Below are positions 43,680-51,246 of a stretch of 64,000 bases of DNA, piece after piece. The notes under the pieces were generated by a model. It ran no database searches, was not told where the DNA came from, and saw only the letters and a list, made by a program, of their open reading frames with translations. Position numbers and translations under genes: made by a program. The stretch lies in assembly GCA_028554795.2 (NCBI GenBank), contig CM068839.1, forward strand, positions 16,027,220 to 16,091,219, in the 5' to 3' direction. The stretch is from Sinohyriopsis cumingii. Lineage: Eukaryota > Mollusca > Bivalvia > Unionida > Unionidae. How positions within the stretch are numbered: the first letter of the stretch is position 1; each line of letters starts with the position of its first letter.

Positions 43680-44993
43680 CTAGTAATTTAGGATGACTTC
43701 TCTCAAACTGTTGATTTCTATGGTATTATCGAATTCTGCATACAGAATGACGTTCACCGTTTCATCAGGGTCTCGGTCTTTAAACTGAATTTCCACACGA
43801 ATCTGGCCGGATTTTATAGGGTGGAAATGTCCCTCGTCGCTGCCTTGGTCTGGAGTGAAATCGAAAGCCCACAAAGCGTAGCCTCCTGCATAATCCTCGT
43901 ACGTAATACCGTGACTGGTATTGGTTCCTAACTGTCCGGTGGCTTCGTACAAGGACAAGTACGATCTCAAGTAATTCTTCTTTTTAAAGTCAGGTTCGAA
44001 AGGTCGGGTACACAAGGTCTTGCCATCGCGACTGACTTCGATTTTGGACACGCCAAAGTGTTGAAAGTAGAAAGGATTTTTTTCGGCAGCTCCGTTGAAG
44101 GCTGTATTCTCGACGATACCAACGATCAAACGTTTGGGTAACTGTCCTTGGAACAGATGATCTTCGATCATGGATCGCTGTCCCTTGGGAATGGGGAAGG
44201 TTTTCACTTCCACGCGTCGTATGGGATACTTGGCAGTCGTTCTGCTCAACGTCTGACTGATGTCGTTTCCCACTTTAGGTAACACTTCCACACGGCGTAC
44301 GTAGAGTCTGGCTTCGAGGATTTTGGTTTTGTAACCGTCACTATCAGCCATCAAATGGAAAGCGGCACTGCTACGATTCAGTCTCAGGCGGACATCCATC
44401 CCGTTCAGCAAATACTTTTCTTGCAACCACATGTCCAAATGCAAACGATCCATCAGTTCTAAACTTGTGTCGGCTCCCGTGATTCTCTTTCTTCGTTCTA
44501 CAAATCCATCATTGTTGTCTTTCTTTTCATCAGTTTCCAATATTTCAAACTTGGTAGGTTCGTCAGCTTCCCATACCACACAGGCATTGAGATGAGTGTT
44601 CTTGGCATCTATTCCGTACGTCAAGAGATTTTCCAGGTAGGCACGATAAGGGTAAGTATCCATGCTGCTACTGACCAGTTTGTTATTCAAATACAAGTCC
44701 AGTCCACTGAACAAGGAATGCATGAAATTGTTGACGGGAGCTACTGCTTCATCGTCTATAGCACCTCCAGTCTTATCTAGAATTTTGACTTTCAGGTACA
44801 AGTAACTGCTATTCAGATCGATGTAATCTTCGGGCTGTCCTTTGATTTCAAACTCGATGGGAGCGGAATCGGTCAGTGAGGAGACGGGGTGAAATTCCAC
44901 CCACTGGGATTCTTGCATGGTCATCATGGTGGGGGGCATGGCAAACAGATCCAGTTCCGTCTTGGAACAAGCGCAAGATTCTCGGTGCATCAT
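43680..44993 (-). CDS. Inner Polinton: major capsid protein (F54H12.2-like)
   Basis: 437 residues, uninterrupted. The start MMHRESCACSKTELDLFAMP and the phrases WVEFHPVSSLTDSAPIEFEI, AVAPVNNFMHSLFSGLDLYL and SSMDTYPYRAYLENLLTYG belong to the Polinton capsid family annotated in many invertebrates as F54H12.2-like. The family is a double jelly-roll capsid protein that builds the icosahedral shell. Length is normal for this branch. The pX-like gene follows upstream on the same strand, as usual. Its 3' end runs into a tandem repeat with poly(A) signals. Confidence 0.95.
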   Translation of the reverse strand: MMHRESCACSKTELDLFAMPPTMMTMQESQWVEFHPVSSLTDSAPIEFEIKGQPEDYIDLNSSYLYLKVKILDKTGGAIDDEAVAPVNNFMHSLFSGLDLYLNNKLVSSSMDTYPYRAYLENLLTYGIDAKNTHLNACVVWEADEPTKFEILETDEKKDNNDGFVERRKRITGADTSLELMDRLHLDMWLQEKYLLNGMDVRLRLNRSSAAFHLMADSDGYKTKILEARLYVRRVEVLPKVGNDISQTLSRTTAKYPIRRVEVKTFPIPKGQRSMIEDHLFQGQLPKRLIVGIVENTAFNGAAEKNPFYFQHFGVSKIEVSRDGKTLCTRPFEPDFKKKNYLRSYLSLYEATGQLGTNTSHGITYEDYAGGYALWAFDFTPDQGSDEGHFHPIKSGQIRVEIQFKDRDPDETVNVILYAEFDNTIEINSLREVILNY

Positions 44994-45009
44994 TTTTTTG
45001 TCTCTTTTC

Positions 45010-45426
45010 TCAATAATCGAAAACGTCTAAGTCTCGAACGGTTCTTCTTTTCTTGGCCTTTCTCGCTTGAAGTCTGGTGAAAGGGTGTTTTCTTCGTCGT
45101 CTCTTTCTGCCTTGTCCTTGCTGAATGCCTGACTCGGTAGCGTGCAGGGCATTTATAGGTGTTTCTCGTTGGCCTAAAATGTCTTTGCCCGTTTGCAGCA
45201 AGACATTTTTGCCAGCCCTCATGAAGGCTTCTTTAGGGTTTTGTTTGTCGATGATGACATTTTGGAAAAATTCTTTGCCTTGTGTCAGTGCCGCATCTTT
45301 CAAGGCGTGCAATCCGCGTGTCACCATCGGTTTCAACACCGTGGCCACCGAACGAAAGGCCGATTTTAACATATCTCCTAAGCCGTGTCCTCGCTGTCGA
45401 GCAACCCCTCGGTACACTGGATACAT
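45010..45426 (-). CDS. Inner Polinton: pX/pVI-like minor virion protein
   Basis: 138 residues. It starts MYPVYRGVARQRGHGLGDML, has an amphipathic and basic middle, and ends in a very basic segment with RKRRRRKHP and ARKAKKRRTVRDLDV. The GLGD..KS.FR motif is shared with the corresponding gene of the outer element. Such proteins sit inside the capsid, contact DNA and may help membrane passage, by comparison with adenovirus. Its end lies only 16 bp from the capsid gene start and its own start 3 bp from the penton gene end, so the three are tightly packed. Confidence 0.8.
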   Translation of the reverse strand: MYPVYRGVARQRGHGLGDMLKSAFRSVATVLKPMVTRGLHALKDAALTQGKEFFQNVIIDKQNPKEAFMRAGKNVLLQTGKDILGQRETPINALHATESGIQQGQGRKRRRRKHPFTRLQARKAKKRRTVRDLDVFDY

Positions 45427-45429
45427 GAC

Positions 45430-46353
45430 TTAAGAGTCGTGAGAGAACCGTTTTCGAAAATGGAGTTTCACCGTGACTTTTCCTTTGGTGAATGGAATAT
45501 TTTGTCCCAGATCTCCTTTTATAGCAATGTTGACCGTGTCCAAATACGACTTACTGACAGGCAAATAGTGAGGATGGACAAATTCGCGGTGGACGTGGTA
45601 AGTGTTTCCACCTTCCTCGTCAGTGTTCGTGGCAGAATCCACTTTGAAAGGAATGACACGCAGTAACGGTACGGAGGTGTGTCCCACCACGTTGTACTCC
45701 ACCACATCGGAATACACGAACATCAAATTCAGTCCTTGGTTCAGTTCTACCGGGGCACGAAATAACTTGCTAAAAGACTCGTTGTCGTAAACGATGGGTA
45801 ATTCGTTTTTCTTGATCATGGTCTTTCTCATGTCCATGTCTCCGCCCAACATGTCAAACAATTCAGGACAAAATAAAATGGACAGGATTTTACTCCGTTC
45901 AAATTTCATCAAGAAGCGACGAGCTGCTTTGTGGTACTCCATGGTGACATTTTTGTTGACATGCTCCAAAGCTTTCAGAAACACGACATTAAACCTGGAG
46001 GTTATGGTGCTGACCAAATGTTGACCACTAAAATAATAGCCTGGGGGAATGAACAAGTGATATGTGGTGTACTTTAGTGTACGGGTTTTCTTGTCATATT
46101 TGACATTGCTATCCATCCACTGTTGCATCTGCTCGTCATGAACTTCCACATCAAAAAAATTTTGATTGGGAAGGACATTGAGGACTTGGGTCGGGTGAAT
46201 CATTTCTACTAAAGCCACTTCCCAATGGGCTTCGTGATCTAACTGGATGGCTTGAGGTAATTTGGCCGTGTAACAGCACAACGTGTTCTTGGGAAACACC
46301 TCCATGGAACTGTCACTGGGTAAGGTTAAGTAAAATTGGTTTTGGTGACTCAT
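45430..46353 (-). CDS. Inner Polinton: penton (minor capsid) protein
   Basis: 307 residues, uninterrupted. The phrases FYLTLPSDSSMEVFPKNTLC and AHWEVALVEMIHPTQVLNVL at the start, FVYSDVVEYNVVGHTSVPLL in the middle and GKVTVKLHFRKR at the end are hallmarks of the Polinton penton protein, a single jelly roll placed at capsid vertices. Its start overlaps the end of the membrane protein gene by four bases (46,350-46,353). Confidence 0.93.
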   Translation of the reverse strand: MSHQNQFYLTLPSDSSMEVFPKNTLCCYTAKLPQAIQLDHEAHWEVALVEMIHPTQVLNVLPNQNFFDVEVHDEQMQQWMDSNVKYDKKTRTLKYTTYHLFIPPGYYFSGQHLVSTITSRFNVVFLKALEHVNKNVTMEYHKAARRFLMKFERSKILSILFCPELFDMLGGDMDMRKTMIKKNELPIVYDNESFSKLFRAPVELNQGLNLMFVYSDVVEYNVVGHTSVPLLRVIPFKVDSATNTDEEGGNTYHVHREFVHPHYLPVSKSYLDTVNIAIKGDLGQNIPFTKGKVTVKLHFRKRFSHDS

Positions 46354-46766
46354 AATTCCAGAGTTCTGTGGCTGTCCGAGGGGTTACTGGACGTCAGAGG
46401 CGTGTCTCCGTCTAAAATGGGGTTCTGGTTGTGATTGAAGTGGTGACTGGCACTGGCACTGGACACAAGGTTCCCGGGGTTCCCGTTCGAGGTGAATTTC
46501 AGGGAGGGATTAGGAAGCAGGTAACCGATGCAACTGCTTAATAAAATGGTCCACAATTGTTTGTCTCCTTGTTGCAAACTCAAATTGGCGATGGCTGCCC
46601 CGATGACACAATACACCACGAAGATTTGGCAGAAAAAGACGATTTGCGTTTTAGGCACACGTTCTCCACGCCACACCCACAAGGGTTGTTTTTGTAAATC
46701 TTGCACAGAAGAACTAGGTGAAGGAGGAGTGGTCGACGTAGCTGCGTCTGCTGTGTGAAAGGGCAT
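46350..46766 (-). CDS. Inner Polinton: conserved membrane protein
   Basis: 138 residues. It has a Ser/Pro-rich head, then a motif shared by many Polintons: KTQIVFFCQIFVVYCVIGAA (first membrane segment), LWTILLSSCIGYLLPNPSLK (second segment) and a polar tail. The role is unknown; a virion membrane or egress role is inference. It overlaps the end of the integrase frame by about 190 bases and the penton start by four. Confidence 0.8.
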   Translation of the reverse strand: MPFHTADAATSTTPPSPSSSVQDLQKQPLWVWRGERVPKTQIVFFCQIFVVYCVIGAAIANLSLQQGDKQLWTILLSSCIGYLLPNPSLKFTSNGNPGNLVSSASASHHFNHNQNPILDGDTPLTSSNPSDSHRTLEL

Positions 46767-47881
46767 GATGGTGACTTCTTTTTATAGTCGATGACTTGCG
46801 AAGCGTCGATCCAAGAATCAAAACTGGGTGGATATCCTTTCCAACGTACTTTGACTTCTTTGACACGTCGTTTGCCCACTTTACGGGTTCTGCGTTCGAG
46901 AATGCTTTCGATGTCGTACACGTCGTCTTCTTTTTTGGTGACACGTTGTAACTCGGGCAAATAAAACGTTCCTTTGAGCACTTCTCCGTTCATGTCTTCC
47001 AATTTATAGACGGCAGGATGACGGCCATGCACTCGTCCAGTGACGCGAAACAATTCGGTCGTCCAGTTAGGTAAGTAACCTTTGTCGAAAGAGCGTTTGG
47101 TTTTGCCAATGCGCACCCAATCTCCTACGGCCAACTCTCCACTTTTCTTGGGGACAGCCCTCGTCTGGGACGTACCAAACAGGTGCTCAAACACCAACAC
47201 TTCGTTGTCGGGAGTCACGTCTTGCGGGGCACGTCCGATGCTTCGATGGTAAGATTGGTTGTACGCTTGCACCAGGTGCGGTAAGATGTCGATGTACTTC
47301 AGAGTGTGGTGATGCGTAAAATATTTCCACATGCGTTCTTTCAAAGTGCGTTGAAAACGTTCCACGATGCTGGCTTTGGTTTCGGGATTCTCGGTGGTAA
47401 AAAAATGAATGTCACGTTTCTTTAATTCTTTTTGGAAAGCTTGGTTCAGAAATTCGGTGCCTTTGTCCGTTTGCCATCGAAGAGGGTGACGACCGCTTTG
47501 TTTCAACACCCGTTGCAGGGCTCGCACTAACTCGCTGCTCGATTTGGAAGTCAAGGGCACGACCCAGGCAAATTTGGAAAAGACGTCGATGACACAAAAC
47601 AAATATTTGTAGCCACGATTGTAGCTGGCCAAATGAGAGACATCGGCTAAATCGGCTTGCCATTGATGATCGATGCCTTCCACTCGGGTGCGACTTCTGG
47701 CAAACTTGCGTCGAATGGGTTTGTGTAAAGTGTAGGTAGCTTGTTCTTGTAACCATCGTTGCACTTGAGGTAAACGGAGACTTTTCAGTCGCGTTTTAGC
47801 AGCACGATACAATTTTTGAACTCCTGCGTAACCTGCAGGATGGGAGGGATCGTAGTAAATGCTGGCTAAGACTTTTTCCAT
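46580..47881 (-). CDS. Inner Polinton: integrase with chromodomain
   Basis: 433 residues. The zinc-binding/N-terminal part is followed by the RVE core with catalytic D77 (HQWQADLADVS), D139 (QTDKGTEF) and E174 (SIVERFQRT), near the DD35E spacing. An SH3-like region has LAVGDWVRIGKTK. A chromodomain at about residues 321-366 includes VYDIESILE, VRWKGYPPSFDSWIDAS and VIDY. It joins the element's ends to target DNA, and the chromodomain may guide it to modified histones. The open frame runs on about 67 codons beyond the chromodomain into the membrane protein gene; that tail may not be meaningful. Confidence 0.95.
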   Translation of the reverse strand: MEKVLASIYYDPSHPAGYAGVQKLYRAAKTRLKSLRLPQVQRWLQEQATYTLHKPIRRKFARSRTRVEGIDHQWQADLADVSHLASYNRGYKYLFCVIDVFSKFAWVVPLTSKSSSELVRALQRVLKQSGRHPLRWQTDKGTEFLNQAFQKELKKRDIHFFTTENPETKASIVERFQRTLKERMWKYFTHHHTLKYIDILPHLVQAYNQSYHRSIGRAPQDVTPDNEVLVFEHLFGTSQTRAVPKKSGELAVGDWVRIGKTKRSFDKGYLPNWTTELFRVTGRVHGRHPAVYKLEDMNGEVLKGTFYLPELQRVTKKEDDVYDIESILERRTRKVGKRRVKEVKVRWKGYPPSFDSWIDASQVIDYKKKSPSCPFTQQTQLRRPLLLHLVLLCKIYKNNPCGCGVENVCLKRKSSFSAKSSWCIVSSGQPSPI

Positions 47882-47902
47882 TTTTTTGTGTTGGTTGGTG
47901 TG

Positions 47903-48541
47903 TTAATAAGACACCCACTCTTGGAGGATGCTACTCTTTTTCTCTTGGGGTATTTTCTTGGATTGCAATGCTTTGCGTGTGCGGCCAGCAATAGGTGTCG
48001 AAGAGGAGAAGGATGTCTGAGCGGGGGATATCGGTTCTTGTTTCACTTCTGTCTTCACTTCTGTCTTCACTTTCTTTTTCTCTTGTGATGAAGAAGGGGT
48101 GGCCATCATCTTTTTAATCCATCCAATTCTGGAGGTAGGTGGTGTTGTTAACTTGCGTACTTTTTCTGGTGGAGTTTGAAACCCTTCCTCTTCTTCTCCT
48201 TTTTCTGTCTTGGTCACGGGTACTGGTGGTACTGATACTGGTACTGGTGATGGTGCTGGACTTTTCATCAAGGTCTTAAAATCTTTCAGAGTGGGTAGAG
48301 CTGTTTCGTCTAAAGCTTTCTGGTGAAAGAGTTGCAGTCGTTGCAAGAGTTGACCGTACTTTTGCGATTTTTCTGTTTCGGACAAATCTTGGCGATCCAT
48401 CAAGGACTGCAATTCGTGTTGTAACTGGGACATCTCGCTCAAATGGGGATTGGGAGGTAAATGCGGGGTGTGTTGTTCTTGCCACCGATGGTATTCCATC
48501 CATCGTTTGTAAGGCACTAAAGCTAGTTTTCGTCCTTCCAT
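47903..48541 (-). CDS. Inner Polinton: conserved protein with LVPYKRW start
   Basis: 212 residues. It starts MEGRKLALVPYKRWMEY and has a helical section with LQSLMDRQDLSETEKSQKYG, a motif seen in many Polinton proteins of unknown function, then a Pro/Ser-rich linker and a basic tail. A TATA-like GATAAAAAGG (about 48,586-48,594) overlaps the stop codon of the preceding gene and lies about 50 bp before this start. The role is unknown. Confidence 0.75.
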   Translation of the reverse strand: MEGRKLALVPYKRWMEYHRWQEQHTPHLPPNPHLSEMSQLQHELQSLMDRQDLSETEKSQKYGQLLQRLQLFHQKALDETALPTLKDFKTLMKSPAPSPVPVSVPPVPVTKTEKGEEEEGFQTPPEKVRKLTTPPTSRIGWIKKMMATPSSSQEKKKVKTEVKTEVKQEPISPAQTSFSSSTPIAGRTRKALQSKKIPQEKKSSILQEWVSY

Positions 48542-48589
48542 GAGGTTGTCAGGGGTCGATTCTGAGATCTTGGGACTTCCGAGGCCTTT

Positions 48590-48976
48590 TTATCTTGCTC
48601 CCACCAGTCCTCCCAACATGGTTCCCAAGACTCCTTTCAGTATGGGGCCTAACAAGAGAGGTAAAATACCTCCACGTTGCACTAACATCTTCTTTTTTTG
48701 ACGAATGGGAATTTTCTTTTGAACCATTTGGCGAAGAACGTGACGATGTTTGCCTAAGCATTGTTTCTGGTGTTTGGACAAAGGGATCGTGCCTTTCAAA
48801 ACGTTCAAACAACATTCGCACACGGTATCGATGACCTCTTTGGAGGCTGTTTGAATGAGTTTTTTTCGTAGGGGTGGAGAAGCTTTGGACAGGACAGATA
48901 ACATGTCCCCATGTTTGGCTAAACGTGGTGGCAGTCCTTTCCTTTTCTTTCCTTGGGGTTTTCTGGAGGGTGACAT
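48590..48976 (-). CDS. Inner Polinton: conserved protein with Gly-rich hydrophobic tail
   Basis: 128 residues from the second methionine (MSPSRKPQGKKRKG), chosen because a TATA box (GTATAAAAAA, 49,031-49,040) lies only 25 bp before the first ATG at 49,006. The core VCECCLNVLKGTIPLSKHQK with HRHVLRQMVQKK and the tail LVQRGGILPLLLGPILKGVL form a pattern widespread in animal Polintons. Its function is not known. The glycine-rich hydrophobic tail suggests a membrane or virion association. Confidence 0.78.
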   Translation of the reverse strand: MSPSRKPQGKKRKGLPPRLAKHGDMLSVLSKASPPLRKKLIQTASKEVIDTVCECCLNVLKGTIPLSKHQKQCLGKHRHVLRQMVQKKIPIRQKKKMLVQRGGILPLLLGPILKGVLGTMLGGLVGAR

Positions 48977-49034
48977 CTTTGAGTCTTCAGGAGCACCAAA
49001 AAACACTGATACCCGACTTGGTCACAGGCCTTTT

Positions 49035-49955
49035 TTATACTGGAACGCGTCGCCACTGATTGTCTTTACGTCGTATTAGTTTGAGGACAGGCATGACACG
49101 TCGTGCAGGGGTACGTAACGGACTAAATCGAGCCAGTTCTTGCTTGGACAAATCCAGTAAACTTTGTAACATGCCCGATCTTTCTTGAACTTTGATTTTG
49201 GGAGAAGGTACTTTGTGAGCAGCAGCCACTGCCACTAAATTGGAAGGTCCTGCCACTGGGGAAGTTCTTTTGGGGGTCATCAACGGAGAAGTTCTTGGTG
49301 TGATCAACGTCTCCAAGTACTCTTCAGTTCTGGGTGTCATTAACGGAGAAGTGGACAAACGTGAAGCTGCCGGAGACGCAGTCACCGCCGTGGCAGGTCG
49401 TGGTTTGCGAGTGTAAGGTTGCGTCCTGGCCGAAGTGCCTCTCTTGCGACTAGTTTTCTGTGGACTTTTCTTTTTCTGGGGGCTTCTTTTCTTTTTCCGG
49501 GGTGGTGGTGGTGTCTGGTCAGAGGAGGGTCCTGCCACTGGAGAAGTTCTCCTTGGGGACCTGGTCTTTTTCTTCTTGGGGCTTCGTTGGACTTTTGTCT
49601 TGGGTATAACTTTGGGGGCATTAGGATCCCATCTTAAGAGTGAGCGAATGATGACCCCTCCTAGAGTACCGCTCCCTCCAGGTTTCAAAATGATTTGTTT
49701 TTTGGTTTGAATGTCGATGCGGGGATCGGCCAGTTGGACCAAAGCGACTTTGTTTCGATCGAAAAAGCGTTTGGTTTGATGAGGAATCTGAATGATTCCT
49801 TGGAGTAATTGACGTGCCGTCACCGTGAACCATCGTAAGACTTCTTTGAGACTAGCTTCTAAGACACGAGCTCGTGTTTGTGGATTTTTTTCTCAACTGA
49901 TGCCATACAAGGCACGAATCAATTTGACGGGAAGATGCGACTGAAGGGACGTCAT
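49035..49955 (-). CDS. Inner Polinton: proline/lysine-rich structural-side protein, about one break
   Basis: The start is near MTSLQSHLPVKLIRALYGIS, about 45 bp after a good TATA box (TATAAAAACC, about 49,992-50,001). The middle has LADPRIDIQTKKQIILKPGG with SGTLGGVIIRSLL, a GG motif also present in the neighbouring gene. A long low-complexity section rich in Ser-Pro-Lys/Arg follows, with repeated MTPRT and SPLMTP. The end is basic (KLIRRKDNQWRRVPV). The low-complexity section resembles nucleic-acid-binding core proteins. The family is not recognised. About one break. Confidence 0.65.
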
Positions 49956-50008
49956 GTTCGCACTGTGTGAGACAGACGAAAAAGGGTCTGAGGTTTTTAT
50001 AGATTTTT

Positions 50009-50752
50009 TTATGGGGAGTGAAATGAAGTCGAGGACGGAGACGTATACAGGACAGGCCCTCCGTTTTGGCACCAGTGGTGAAACAAGTGGGTACGAAATC
50101 GCAAATCCTCGGGAGTCGTAGGTTTCAAATCGACGAGTAAATAGGCGTGTGGCGTTTGAGTGGCATCGTCGTACGCCTGAGTCAGCCAAGGCGTTCCTAA
50201 CTGTTTGGCTAAGACTTGCACTTGCGATTTATCTCGAGGGCTTTTAAACAAGACCACGTAATCCGCATTGAGACTGATGGTGCGATGGGCTTTACTTTGT
50301 TGAAACAAATTTTGGGTGATGTAAACGACACTGGCATTACGGTGATGCCCTTTGCGCGTGAACCACAGTTTAATTTCTTCTTCGTCTTCTCCTAACATGT
50401 CGTCGAAAATGACCAAATGGGTTAGACGGGAGTCAGAGACGATGCCGTCGTCTTCTTTAGGAATGCCTTCCACAAACACGATGGAATCGCCTTGACTTTC
50501 TCGCAAGAGGCTGTACGCCGATTGCCACTCTTTGTAACACCACACGATTCGTTGAGGGGGTCGATCGATCAAATGATGTTTATGTTCGATCAAACGTTTG
50601 ACGAATTCGGTTTTGCCTGAACCGCTAGGTCCAGCAATGAGCATGTTAAAGGGATGGCGAAGATACAAAGCCTCCCAACTGGCACGATCTAAGTGTTCGT
50701 CGATGACTTTGACAGTAGAGGAAGAGGGAGCAGAGACAGCAGAGGTAGCCAT
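50009..50752 (-). CDS. Inner Polinton: packaging ATPase (FtsK/HerA, A32-like)
   Basis: 247 residues from MATSAVSAPSSS, chosen because a TATA box (GTATATAAAC, 50,801-50,810) lies about 50 bp upstream; a longer frame opens at 50,791. Walker A is FNMLIAGPSGSGKTEFVKRL, Walker B is HLVIFDDMLGEDEEE, and HRNASVVYITQNLFQQSKAH is the typical sensor region. It pumps DNA into preformed capsids. The frame is uninterrupted. The outer element's own copy of this gene is where the inner element inserted. Confidence 0.95.
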   Translation of the reverse strand: MATSAVSAPSSSTVKVIDEHLDRASWEALYLRHPFNMLIAGPSGSGKTEFVKRLIEHKHHLIDRPPQRIVWCYKEWQSAYSLLRESQGDSIVFVEGIPKEDDGIVSDSRLTHLVIFDDMLGEDEEEIKLWFTRKGHHRNASVVYITQNLFQQSKAHRTISLNADYVVLFKSPRDKSQVQVLAKQLGTPWLTQAYDDATQTPHAYLLVDLKPTTPEDLRFRTHLFHHWCQNGGPVLYTSPSSTSFHSP

Positions 50753-50800
50753 GGTGTGAGAAATGTCACTTATGACACGAAAAACAAACAAGACAAGAGT

Positions 50801-50810
50801 TTATATACTT
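50801..50810 (-). promoter_or_regulatory. TATA box of the packaging ATPase
   Basis: GTATATAAAC on the minus strand, about 50 bp before the MATSAV start codon. Confidence 0.65.
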
Positions 50811-50822
50811 TTTCAGAAAACG

Positions 50823-50828
50823 TTTATT
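50823..50828 (-). terminator. Poly(A) signal after PolB and the 89-residue gene
   Basis: AATAAA on the minus strand (TCAATAAACG), downstream of the genes at 50,973-51,242 and 51,247 onward. These genes use an ordinary poly(A) signal rather than a histone-type end. Confidence 0.5.
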
Positions 50829-50972
50829 GAATGTTTCAAACATAAATACGAAAGACAAAAATGCATAAAAGCCAAAGGCTTAAGTACAAGAATAAAAGGC
50901 ACATGATAACCATGAACGTGGAATAAACACAAGTGTCTGTACAACATGTTTTGGGTAAAGTTCTAGCCAGTT

Positions 50973-51242
50973 CTATAGTAGGGGTAAGGTCACACAATTG
51001 TCCTCCCGAAAGGGTCTTTCAGGCCTGTCCACGACAGTCCTGTCCTGGGTGACGGGTTCTTCTGGCACCGTCACTAACACAGGTTGAAAAGTAACTTTTT
51101 TCCTTGAATAACTCTCGTGCATACTGGGCCACCTCTTGTGTCCAAGACTCAAAACCCTGGTCTCGGTGATGTCCAACATTTGACTCCTAACCAATCTGGT
51201 TTCTTCTTCGTCAACGACATGGTAAGTTACTTCAATGAACAA
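50973..51242 (-). CDS. Inner Polinton: small protein after PolB, unknown
   Basis: 89 residues, starting MFIEVTYHVVDEEETRLVRS. It begins four bases after the PolB stop codon, which suggests a shared mRNA. It is rich in Val, Arg and Glu, with no membrane segment or recognised motif. Confidence 0.5.
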   Translation of the reverse strand: MFIEVTYHVVDEEETRLVRSQMLDITETRVLSLGHKRWPSMHESYSRKKVTFQPVLVTVPEEPVTQDRTVVDRPERPFREDNCVTLPLL

Positions 51243-51246
51243 TGAA

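Noticed and set aside
46779-46786. TATAAAAA inside the integrase gene as a TATA box for the membrane protein
   Set aside because: It lies only about 13 bp before the start codon, too close for a transcription start between them. The codons are also explained by the integrase's DYKKK segment.
49382-49710. Overlapping frames on both strands opposite the Pro/Lys-rich gene
   Set aside because: They are shadows of a low-complexity coding stretch. Only the minus-strand frame with the conserved GG motif and basic end fits a Polinton protein.
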